From contig JBLIOL010000084.1 of assembly GCA_047639615.1 (NCBI GenBank), forward strand, positions 1 to 17,145: a stretch of 17,145 nucleotides of DNA. Direction: 5' to 3'. The DNA comes from CAYWNK01 sp047639615. Lineage in GTDB: Bacteria > Planctomycetota > UBA1135 > GCA-002686595. Shown here piece after piece: positions 1 through 7,132 of this stretch (position 1 is its first letter; every line of letters starts with the position of its first letter). The position numbers and the translations under genes were made by a program. The notes under the pieces are model-generated. The model did not search any database. It had not been told where the DNA came from and saw nothing but the letters and a program-made list of their open reading frames with translations.

Positions 1-25
1 AGGAGCCAGCTTCCGGCAGAACCTC

Positions 26-48
26 GCAGCTCTAGGGGGCCTAGCTGC
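26..48. other. Short GC-rich hairpin upstream of the first gene
   Basis: Positions 26-31 (GCAGCT) pair with 43-48 (AGCTGC) and 34-36 (AGG) with 40-42 (CCT). This gives a nine-pair stem with a two-base bulge and a three-base loop. No T-run follows, so a Rho-independent terminator for a gene to the left is possible but unproven. The rest of 1-180 holds no gene I can support. The hairpin is seen directly; its function is a guess. Confidence 0.25.
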
Positions 49-207
49 CGATACAGCAGGATCCCTGATCCAACACTGGTCTGGGTCTGCGGCAAGTTGA
101 TCCCCAGACGAACCCGCTACCATCGTCTCGTTTCCTCCGTGTAACCTTGAGCCATCTCTCGAGCGCTGCCTTCAAGGTATGTGCTGGAACGATGCGGCAT
201 CCTCAAT

Positions 208-1710
208 ATGACTCGAGCTGGAACCTTCGTACGTCGCAACTTCGAACCCCTGGTCCTTTCGACCCAGGTGTTGGCGGACTTGTGCACCGTGGTCGGAGCC
301 TGTCTTTCGGCCTGGTGGTTGCGCGAGCAGTTCGTGGGCACCGAGGTCACGGCCATGGGCGAGATGGTGGACATCTCCACCCCGCTGGTGCTCTACCGGG
401 AGATCTTTTCCATCTCCGCGGCCGTCTGCCTCTTGTGCTTCCACTGGTTTGGGATGTACAGCCCAATCAAGAGCCTGCTCAACGTCGAGGAATTCAAGGC
501 CGTTTCGAAAAGCACACTCGTGGCCTTCCTGTTGGTCAACGTGCTGGTGGTCTTCCTGCGCGGTACCACCATCGAGCCGGAGGGACTCTGGGGCTGGGTG
601 GTGCAGGTGCACCGCGCCATCGAGCTGCAGGTGGACCCGGACAACTTCAGCCGGGTCACGCTGACGCTGGCCTTTGCGCTGATCTGCGTCTACACGATGG
701 TGGCGCGCTTCATCTCCTTCAAGCTGATCCAGGGCTTGCACAAGCGCGGCGTCGGCAACCGCAACGTGTTGATCCTCGGTGCGGGCACCACCGGCCAGCG
801 TCTGCAACGCAAGTTCCTGTTGGTGCCGACCCTCGGGCTCAATTTCGCCGGCTTCGTCGACGACGACGAAGAGAAGGTGGGGGCCATGATCGAGCGCAGC
901 CGCGTGCTTGGCACCAGCGCGGATCTGGCCGAGTTGGTGGGCGTGCACAAGGCCTCGGAAGTCTTCGTGGCCCTGCCCTCCGCCGACGAGCGGCGTGTGA
1001 TGGAGATCGTGGCCCAACTCGAGCAGTTGGGCGTGCGCTACTACGTGGTGCCGCGCTTCTACCACCTGATGTCCTACAAGGTGCGCATCGAGAGCATCGA
1101 TTCGATCCCGCTCATCGCGCGCGCTGAGAGCCGCGATGCCTGGGGCGCGAAGATCGCCAAGCGCACATTCGATTTGGCCGTATCCAGCGCCGTATTGCTG
1201 TTGGGAGCGCCTTTCTTCCTGTTCTCGTGCTTCCTGATCAAGCGCGATTCGCCGGGGCCGATCCTGTTCAAGCAGGTGCGCATCGGGCGCGACGGCCGGC
1301 CCTTCTCCATGCTCAAGTTCCGCACCATGTACAGCCGGGACTGTGCGGATGCTCCCACGCCCCAGGACGAGGGCGACCCGCGTATCACGCGCGTGGGCCG
1401 CTTCCTGCGACGCTACAGTCTGGACGAGCTGCCCAACTTCGTGAACGTACTCAAGGGCGAGATGAGCGTCGTGGGCCCGCGGCCCGAGATGCCCTTTATC
1501 GTCGAGAACTACGGTCCCCTCGACCGCGAGCGCCTGCGCGCCAAGCCCGGCGTCACCGGCCTGTGGCAGATTTCGTACGCGCGCGGCAACGCGATCCACG
1601 AGAACCTGGATTACGACCTCTACTACATAGAGAATCAGTCCCTGTTGCTCGACTTGGTGATCTGTGCCTTGACGGGCTTTGCCGTCGCCAAGGGCACGGG
1701 CGCTTACTGA
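208..1710 (+). CDS. Exopolysaccharide polyprenyl-glycosylphosphotransferase (WcaJ/CpsE-like)
   Basis: Initiating enzyme of lipid-linked glycan assembly. Families of this type move a sugar 1-phosphate from a UDP-sugar to undecaprenyl phosphate at the inner membrane. The first ~180 residues hold about four hydrophobic segments. A Rossmann-like segment with NVLILGAGTTG begins at residue 186. The C-terminal bacterial sugar transferase domain starts at KRTFDL (residue 318), followed by a hydrophobic segment, SPGPILFKQ, MLKFRTM, the Asp-Glu pair of SLDELPN (D406, E407), VVGPRPE and KPGVTGLWQ. At 500 residues this is normal for the long, two-domain form. The ATG at 208 is preferred. A GTG at 181 in the same frame would add nine residues and has only AAGG three bases upstream, so the start is uncertain. 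The sugar specificity cannot be read. It heads the glycan block together with the GT4 genes downstream. Confidence 0.93.
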   Translation: MTRAGTFVRRNFEPLVLSTQVLADLCTVVGACLSAWWLREQFVGTEVTAMGEMVDISTPLVLYREIFSISAAVCLLCFHWFGMYSPIKSLLNVEEFKAVSKSTLVAFLLVNVLVVFLRGTTIEPEGLWGWVVQVHRAIELQVDPDNFSRVTLTLAFALICVYTMVARFISFKLIQGLHKRGVGNRNVLILGAGTTGQRLQRKFLLVPTLGLNFAGFVDDDEEKVGAMIERSRVLGTSADLAELVGVHKASEVFVALPSADERRVMEIVAQLEQLGVRYYVVPRFYHLMSYKVRIESIDSIPLIARAESRDAWGAKIAKRTFDLAVSSAVLLLGAPFFLFSCFLIKRDSPGPILFKQVRIGRDGRPFSMLKFRTMYSRDCADAPTPQDEGDPRITRVGRFLRRYSLDELPNFVNVLKGEMSVVGPRPEMPFIVENYGPLDRERLRAKPGVTGLWQISYARGNAIHENLDYDLYYIENQSLLLDLVICALTGFAVAKGTGAY

Positions 1711-1745
1711 GATTCGGCGCTTACTGAGATTCGGCGCTTACTAAG
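1701..1745 (+). repeat. 17-bp tandem repeat across the stop codon, about 2.6 copies
   Basis: The unit CGCTTACTGAGATTCGG occurs at 1701-1717 and 1718-1734. A partial third copy at 1735-1745 differs by one base (CTAAG for CTGAG). The first copy contains the TGA that ends the sugar transferase gene. Because 17 is not a multiple of three, the stops at 1708 (TGA), 1725 (TGA) and 1742 (TAA) fall in all three forward frames. Replication slippage is the simplest origin. I see no dyad symmetry suggesting a terminator. Confidence 0.9.
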
Positions 1746-1768
1746 ACAAACTGGTTCCAACCCAAGCC

Positions 1769-2899
1769 ATGCGCGTACTGCACGTGATGGAGTGCACCAT
1801 CGGTGGCACCCGTCGGCATCTGGTGGATGTGGCCCGCGGCCAAAGGCGCCGGGGTTTGGATGTGCATGTGGTTGCGTCCACTCTGCGCGACCCGGACTTC
1901 CCGGCGGACCTGGATGCGCTGGAAGCGGAAGGGGTCGGTGTTACGCGCCTCGACATGCTGCGCGAGGTCACGCCCAGCGTCGATCGCAAGCACCTGAGCC
2001 AGATCAAGAGCATCCTGCGCGAGGTGCGCCCGGACATCGTCCACACGCACAGCTCCAAGGCGGGCGTGCTCGGCCGGCAGGCTTCGCAGTCCACGCGCAT
2101 CGGCAAGCGCGTGCACTCGCCGCATACCTTTGCGTTTTTATTCAAGGCGCTCTTCAGCTGGCCCAAGCGCCTTGTGTATCAGGCCGTCGAAGGGCACTTC
2201 TCCTATCGCAGCGGCGCGATTATCGCCGTCTCCGAGAGTGAGGCGGCGAGCTTCCGCGGTACTTGGGCCGTGCCTTCGAAGCGCATACGCGTGGTTCCCA
2301 ACGGCATCGACCCGGCGCCCTTCGCCGGGGCTGCCGCTCTCGACCTCACCGAACTCGGGCTCGATCCCAGCCGGCCCACGGCGCTGATGGTGGGGCTTAT
2401 TTACGCGGCCAAGGGTCAGGACTTGGCGCTCGAGGCGCTTGCGCAGCCGGGCATGGAAGACCTGCAACTGGTTTGTGCCGGTCCCGGCGACCTGACTGAG
2501 GTCGAAGCCCAGGTGCAGCGCCTCGGCCTCGCCGATCGCGTGCGCTTCCTCGGCGCGCGCCGGGATGTGCCGCAGCTCCTGGCCGCTTGTGATTTCCTGG
2601 CCCTGCCTTCGCGCTGGGAGGGCATGCCCTATGTGGTGCTTGAAGCTATGGCCGCGGGCAAGCCTGTGCTGGCCACGCCGGTGAACGGCGCGGTGGATGC
2701 CATCGCGGATCCGAAGACGGGCATCCTGTGCGAAGCGATCGATGCCGATTCGGTCGCGGCCGGCATGCGCCGCATGCTGGCCGCGGGCGCCGATGGTCGC
2801 GCGGCCATGGGAGTTCAGGCTGCGGCCGCGCTCGAAGGTCGCTATACCATTCCCGCCATGCTCGACGGACTGCAAGCCGTGTACGAGGAGCTGCTATGA
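1769..2899 (+). CDS. GT4-family glycosyltransferase
   Basis: Retaining GT-B glycosyltransferase of 376 residues, presumably cytoplasmic or membrane-associated, adding a sugar from a nucleotide donor to the growing lipid-linked glycan. The N-terminal half opens with MRVLHVMECTIGGTRRH, a typical acceptor-domain start with a glycine loop. It also carries VHTHSSKAGVLGR and the linker RVVPNGIDP. The C-terminal half has LMVGLIYAAKGQD, FLGARRDVP and the EX7E motif in SRWEGMPYVVLEAMAAG (E284 and E292), which binds the donor. The ATG at 1769 has no Shine-Dalgarno sequence and lies 58 bases after the sugar transferase stop, beyond the 17-bp repeats. The donor and acceptor sugars cannot be told from sequence alone. 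Confidence 0.93.
   Translation: MRVLHVMECTIGGTRRHLVDVARGQRRRGLDVHVVASTLRDPDFPADLDALEAEGVGVTRLDMLREVTPSVDRKHLSQIKSILREVRPDIVHTHSSKAGVLGRQASQSTRIGKRVHSPHTFAFLFKALFSWPKRLVYQAVEGHFSYRSGAIIAVSESEAASFRGTWAVPSKRIRVVPNGIDPAPFAGAAALDLTELGLDPSRPTALMVGLIYAAKGQDLALEALAQPGMEDLQLVCAGPGDLTEVEAQVQRLGLADRVRFLGARRDVPQLLAACDFLALPSRWEGMPYVVLEAMAAGKPVLATPVNGAVDAIADPKTGILCEAIDADSVAAGMRRMLAAGADGRAAMGVQAAAALEGRYTIPAMLDGLQAVYEELL
2886..2890 (+). promoter_or_regulatory. Ribosome binding site AGGAG that fixes the start at 2896
   Basis: AGGAG lies five bases before the ATG at 2896, inside the end of the preceding glycosyltransferase gene. It supports this start over an in-frame extension reaching back to 2728, which would overlap the previous gene by 172 bases and add non-homologous residues before the typical GT4 opening MRLFHLLTTLDVGGAE. 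Confidence 0.7.
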
Positions 2900-4053
2900 G
2901 GCTCTTTCACCTACTGACTACCTTGGATGTGGGCGGCGCGGAGATGCACGTGCTCACGCAAGTGCGCGGCCAGCGTGCGCGCGGGCATGAGGTGCGCGTG
3001 GCCTATCTCCTGGGCGAGGGCACGCTGGCGCCGGACTTCGAGGCCACCGGCGCCACCGTCGTCGGCTGCGTGGGCAAGGGCCTCGGCGCTCTGCCGAAGC
3101 TCCGCGAGCACCTAGCGTGGTGCCAGATCGCGCACACGCACCTCTTGCGCGCGGACTTCATCGGAGCTGCGGCCGCGCTCCTGTGGGGCAAGCGCAAGCG
3201 ACTGGTCTCCGGCAAGCACAACGACGAGCAAGCCCTGCGCCGGCCGCTGGTGAGCTTCGTGCATGGCCTTGTCGGGCGCGTGCCCACGCGCACCATTGTT
3301 CTATCCGATCACGTGGGCCGCTTCATCGCGGAGCATGGCCGCGTACCGGAGTCACGCCAAGAGCGCATCTACTACGGCATCGATCCCGAGCCCTGGGCCG
3401 CGGCCCGCGCGGAGTCCTTGGCTGACTCAGGAGCTCAGCGCCGCGCGATCCGCGCCGAGTTCGGGTTCGGCCCCGATGATCTTGTGCTGATCTGCGTGGC
3501 GCGCTTCGCACCGCAGAAGGCCCACGAAATCCTGCTACAGGCCTTCGCCGAGGCACGCGAAGAGCTGGCCGCTGATGGACCGGTGCTGCGCTTGCTCTTG
3601 GTGGGCGACGACCCCTTCTTCGGCTATCGCCCCAAGGCCGAAGCCGTAGCGAACGAACTCGGCCTCATCGAGAGCGGCGCCTGCGTCTTCGCCGGCATCC
3701 GCCGCGACGTACCCAAGCTGATCGCCGCCAGCGACGTCTTCACCATGGCCTCCCGCTGGGAGGGACTAGGCCTAGTCTTCCTCGAAGCCATGGCCGCGGG
3801 CCTGCCGATTCTCTCGACCAAGGTCTCCGCCATCCCTGAGGTCGTGGTCGATGGTGAGACCGGACGCTTGGTACCGGCCGACGATGCGCCGGCCTTGGCT
3901 GCGGGCATGCTTGAGCTGGCACGAGACCCTGGATTGCGAAAGCGTTGGGGCGTGGCCGGTGTACAGCGCGTAGCTAAAGTGTTTGGCCTCGACCGTATGG
4001 TCGATGAGACGCTCGAGGTGTACCGCGGAGTTTGCGGGGAGACGCGGAGTTAG
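2896..4053 (+). CDS. GT4-family glycosyltransferase
   Basis: Second GT4-type GT-B glycosyltransferase, 385 residues. It opens with MRLFHLLTTLDVGGAEMHV, the classical GGAE acceptor-domain signature. AHTHLLRADFIG and YYGIDPEPW mark the linker region. The donor domain has LICVARFAPQKAHE, FAGIRRDVPKL and an intact EX7E in SRWEGLGLVFLEAMAAG (E289 and E297), followed by VSAIPEVVVDGETGRLV. The start ATG overlaps the previous stop as ATGA, so the two GT4 genes are probably translationally coupled and work on the same glycan. An insertion near residues 165-185 (RAESLADSGAQRR) makes the linker somewhat long. Sugar specificity is unknown. The gene ends only 27 bases before a new promoter. Confidence 0.93.
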   Translation: MRLFHLLTTLDVGGAEMHVLTQVRGQRARGHEVRVAYLLGEGTLAPDFEATGATVVGCVGKGLGALPKLREHLAWCQIAHTHLLRADFIGAAAALLWGKRKRLVSGKHNDEQALRRPLVSFVHGLVGRVPTRTIVLSDHVGRFIAEHGRVPESRQERIYYGIDPEPWAAARAESLADSGAQRRAIRAEFGFGPDDLVLICVARFAPQKAHEILLQAFAEAREELAADGPVLRLLLVGDDPFFGYRPKAEAVANELGLIESGACVFAGIRRDVPKLIAASDVFTMASRWEGLGLVFLEAMAAGLPILSTKVSAIPEVVVDGETGRLVPADDAPALAAGMLELARDPGLRKRWGVAGVQRVAKVFGLDRMVDETLEVYRGVCGETRS

Positions 4054-4065
4054 ATAGGGATAGCG

Positions 4066-4074
4066 TGCTATAAC
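4066..4074 (+). promoter_or_regulatory. Extended -10 promoter, predicted leaderless start at the GTG of 4081
   Basis: TGCTATAAC at 4066-4074 is an extended -10 element: TG, one base, then a hexamer matching TATAAT at five of six positions. No convincing -35 box lies 16-18 bases upstream, as is common for extended -10 promoters. Transcription would start six to seven bases after the hexamer, at or next to position 4081, the G of the predicted GTG start codon. No Shine-Dalgarno sequence precedes that codon. The motif is seen; the start site is inferred. Confidence 0.5.
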
Positions 4075-4080
4075 GGGGCC

Positions 4081-7000
4081 GTGCAGCATCTCCTTAGCAC
4101 CCTCTTGTTGCCTTTCTTGGCCGTTGCTGGCCTTGCTCAGGATTCGCCGGACTTTGCGGCTGAGATTCGGCCCCTGTTGTCGCGCAACTGCTTTGCTTGC
4201 CATGGGCCGGATGAGGGCAGTCGGGCGGCGGGGCTGCGGCTAGATTTGCGCGAGGGGGCGGTGGCTGAGCGGGAGAGTGGCGCGGCGGTGGTGCCGGGCG
4301 ATCGGGCGAGCAGTCGGGCTTGGGTGCGGACTGGGGATGCGGATGATCCGATGCCGCCGGTGGAGACGGGGCATGCGCTGTCTGCGGAGGAGCGCGAGTC
4401 GCTCGGGCGTTGGATCGATGCGGGCGCGGAGTACGCGCAGCACTGGGCCTTTGTGGCGCCGGTTATTGGGGATGAGCCCGCGGTGTCGCATGAGGGCTGG
4501 GTGCGGGAGGGGCTGGATCGTTTCGTGCTAGCGGCGTTGGAGGAGCGCGGGATGGCGCCGGGTCTGGAGGCGGATCGCTGGACGTTGGCGCGGCGCGTGT
4601 CGCTGGATTTGATTGGGCTTCCGCCGAGCTTTGAGCAGGCACGGGAGTTTGTGGAGGACGAGCGGAGTGATGCGTATGAGCGCTACGTGGATGGACTGCT
4701 CGCGTCGCCGCGTTATGGGGAGCGTTGGGCGGCCATGTGGTTGGACTTGGCGAGGTACGCGGATTCCATGGGGCTTGGGTCGGATCCCCTGCGGCAGATT
4801 TGGCGCTACCGGGATTGGGTGATCGAGGCCTACAACCGCAACTTGCCCTACGACGAGTTCATCGTGGAGCAGTTGGCGGGGGACCTGTTGCCGGGGGCGA
4901 CGTTGGAGCAACGTCTAGCCACCGCCTTTCATCGCAACACGATGAACAACACGGAAGGCGGTACGGACAATGAGGAGTGGCGCGTGGCGGCGGTCAAGGA
5001 CCGGACGAACACGACGATGCAGGCCTTCATGGGGGTGACTGCTGGGTGCGCTTCTTGCCATAGCCATAAGTTCGATCCCATCAGCCAGAGCGAGTACTAC
5101 TCGCTGTTTGCCTTCTTCAATCAGACTGCGGATGCGGATCGCAATGATGATTCGCCGCGCATCGAGACGCCGACCCGAGAGCAGGTCGTGCGCAAGGCTG
5201 AATTGCAGACCGCGTGGGAAGCGGCCTTGCTGCCTATGGCGCAGGCTGGACCTTGGTCGGAATTGGCGGAGCTGCCGGGAGAGGGTGAAGGGAAGGCTCT
5301 TGCCCTGCCGGATGGCGACGTCACGGGCTTGCGCGTGAGTGGCGTGAGCTTGAAAGAGGTGGAGCTCAGCTACTGGCCGGGCCCGGCGGGTAGTGGCCCA
5401 CTGCTGGCCACAGAGCTGCGCATTAGCTTGCCCGGGAAGGGGCGCATTCTGTCCTTGGCGGAAGTGGAACTGCTCGATCCGGAGGGTCGCCTGATCCTCG
5501 GTGGCGAGGCGAGTCAGTCCAGTGAGGGCTTCGGCGGCAAGGTCGAGTACGCGCGGGATGGCAACCGCTCAGGGAATTTCGATGAGCGCTCGGTTACGCA
5601 CACGGCCATAGAAGCGGAGCCCTGGTGGAGCTTGCGTTTTGAGGAGGCCCAGCGGCTGGCGGGTGTGCGCCTTTGGAACCGCACGGGCGGCTTGGAGTCG
5701 CGCCTGAAGGATGCCGTGGTGGAAGTGTTCGGGGAGGGCGGGGAGCTGCTGGCTTGGACCGTGCTGTCCACAGCGCCCATGCCCGACACCACCATCTCTT
5801 GGGCAGCGGGGCCGCGGAGCTTGGGCTTTGGCACCGTCTTGGAACTGGGCGAGGGGCAAGGGACGGTGTGGCCGTTGCTCAGGCCCTTGGCCAACCAAGC
5901 TGGCGGGCAGATCAGCGTACGGTGGTTGGGCAAGGCGCGGCCGGATGCGCGCTTCATGGCGAGCGCGGATGCGCTCTTGGCGCCGGACTCGGAGCCGCGC
6001 AGGCAATTGGCTGCGACGCGGCGCGCTCTGGATGGCTTCTCCATGCCCATGACGCCGGTGATGGTTGAGCTAGCGGCTGAAAAGCGGCGCAGCTCCCATG
6101 TGCTCTACAAGGGCAACTTCCTGATGCCCGGGGACGAGGTGCAGGCGGCTGTGCCGGAGGCCTTGCACAGTATGCCCGACGGGGCTGCGATGGACCGCTT
6201 GGGCCTAGCTCGTTGGGTCGCGTCGGAGCGCAATCCCCTAACGGCGCGGGTGGCGGTCAATCGGATTTGGGCGCGGCTGTTTGGCCGCGGGCTGGTGCGT
6301 ACGGAGGAGAACTTCGGCAACCAGGGCGATGCGCCGAGTCATGCGGCGTTGCTTGATCACTTGGCTGTGGAGTTCATGGCTGACGGCTGGGATCAGAAGC
6401 GTTTGCTGCGGCGTTTGGTGAGCTCGGCTACCTATAGGCAGGCTTCGAGCATGGACGCGCAGGCCGTGCGGATCGATCCCGAGAACATCTGGATCGGGCG
6501 TGGGCCGCGGGTCAGGCTCGAGGCGGAGATGGTGCGTGACGTGGCGCTGAGCGTGAGCGGTTTGCTCACGGACAAGCTGGGTGGGCGTTCGATTTTTCCG
6601 CCGCAGCCGGACGGGCTCTGGCAGGCGGCCTTCAATGGTCAGCGCTCTTGGGTCGAGAGCCAGGGACCGGATCGCTATCGACGCGGCTTGTACGTCTTCC
6701 TGCGGCGCTCGACGCCCTATCCGGCTATGGATACCTTCGATGTGCCCAGCCGGGACGTGTGTGCCACGCGGCGGATCGCGACGAACACGCCCTTGCAGGC
6801 CTTTGTGACACTCAATGATCCGGCCTTCGTGGAGTGCGCGCGGGCCTTGGCGGTGCGTATGCTCGCGGCTGGCGAGCGCGCTGAAGAACGCGCGGCCTTT
6901 GGCTTGCGCGAGGCGTTGGGACGGCCGGCTGATGCAGGCGCTGTGCAGGTGATTGCCGAATTGGTGCGCTCGGAACAGGCCAGTGCGCGATCTGGCGCAG

Positions 7001-7128
7001 ATGCACAGCGCTTAGCCGTGGGCATGCTTGCTTCCGATGTGGGCGACGACGAGTACCAGGAATTGGCCGCCTGGACCGTGGCGGCGGGTGTGCTGCTCAA
7101 TTTGGACGCGGTGCTCACGAAGGAGTGA
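4081..7128 (+). CDS. Secreted cytochrome-like/DUF1549/DUF1553 protein with inserted F-type-lectin-like domain
   Basis: A 1015-residue exported protein. Residues 1-20 form a Sec signal peptide with likely cleavage after LAVAGLAQ. A planctomycete-type cytochrome domain follows (about 25-110), with one heme-binding CFACH at residues 37-41. DUF1549 spans about 140-350 (DLIGLPPSF, MWLDLARYADS, NLPYDEF) and holds a second CxxCH, CASCH at 323-327, followed by SHKFDPIS. DUF1553 spans about 705-960 (ERNPLTARVAVNRIWARLFG, TNTPLQAFVTLNDP). Between them, residues about 445-565 resemble an F-type lectin/F5/8-C fold: EASQSSEGF, ARDGN, SVTHT, EAEPWW and WNRTGG. The function of this family is unproven; redox-linked breakdown of polymers outside the cytoplasm is often proposed. 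The DUF1501 gene follows four bases later, the usual partner order. The GTG start fits the signal peptide and a leaderless promoter. Confidence 0.93.
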   Translation: MQHLLSTLLLPFLAVAGLAQDSPDFAAEIRPLLSRNCFACHGPDEGSRAAGLRLDLREGAVAERESGAAVVPGDRASSRAWVRTGDADDPMPPVETGHALSAEERESLGRWIDAGAEYAQHWAFVAPVIGDEPAVSHEGWVREGLDRFVLAALEERGMAPGLEADRWTLARRVSLDLIGLPPSFEQAREFVEDERSDAYERYVDGLLASPRYGERWAAMWLDLARYADSMGLGSDPLRQIWRYRDWVIEAYNRNLPYDEFIVEQLAGDLLPGATLEQRLATAFHRNTMNNTEGGTDNEEWRVAAVKDRTNTTMQAFMGVTAGCASCHSHKFDPISQSEYYSLFAFFNQTADADRNDDSPRIETPTREQVVRKAELQTAWEAALLPMAQAGPWSELAELPGEGEGKALALPDGDVTGLRVSGVSLKEVELSYWPGPAGSGPLLATELRISLPGKGRILSLAEVELLDPEGRLILGGEASQSSEGFGGKVEYARDGNRSGNFDERSVTHTAIEAEPWWSLRFEEAQRLAGVRLWNRTGGLESRLKDAVVEVFGEGGELLAWTVLSTAPMPDTTISWAAGPRSLGFGTVLELGEGQGTVWPLLRPLANQAGGQISVRWLGKARPDARFMASADALLAPDSEPRRQLAATRRALDGFSMPMTPVMVELAAEKRRSSHVLYKGNFLMPGDEVQAAVPEALHSMPDGAAMDRLGLARWVASERNPLTARVAVNRIWARLFGRGLVRTEENFGNQGDAPSHAALLDHLAVEFMADGWDQKRLLRRLVSSATYRQASSMDAQAVRIDPENIWIGRGPRVRLEAEMVRDVALSVSGLLTDKLGGRSIFPPQPDGLWQAAFNGQRSWVESQGPDRYRRGLYVFLRRSTPYPAMDTFDVPSRDVCATRRIATNTPLQAFVTLNDPAFVECARALAVRMLAAGERAEERAAFGLREALGRPADAGAVQVIAELVRSEQASARSGADAQRLAVGMLASDVGDDEYQELAAWTVAAGVLLNLDAVLTKE
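7120..7125 (+). promoter_or_regulatory. Strong ribosome binding site AAGGAG for the DUF1501 gene
   Basis: AAGGAG ends seven bases before the ATG at 7133 and overlaps the last codons of the preceding gene, just before its TGA. It selects 7133 as the start over an in-frame extension to 7028 that would overlap the upstream gene and push the Tat signal away from the N-terminus. It is the clearest Shine-Dalgarno sequence in the window. Confidence 0.8.
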
Positions 7129-7132
7129 TTCC

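Noticed and set aside
2..100. Possible 3' tail of a gene from the left, ending in TGA at 98-100
   Set aside because: The frame gives a plausible helical peptide (FRQNLAALGGLAADTAGSLI), but another frame is also open to 144 and no family can be recognised in so short a stretch.
97..123. Possible promoter TTGATC, 15 bases, TACCAT before the first gene
   Set aside because: The spacer is too short and the second box matches poorly; too weak to annotate.
147..1127. A 326-codon plus-strand frame overlapping the first gene
   Set aside because: Its product is rich in Gly, Arg and His and has no family pattern. The other frame gives a complete sugar transferase.
172..1599. A 475-codon open frame on the minus strand
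   Set aside because: It lies antisense to the whole sugar transferase gene, whose family motifs are unmistakable. Its translation is rich in His, Gln, Ala and Arg without any family pattern, typical of a high-GC shadow frame.
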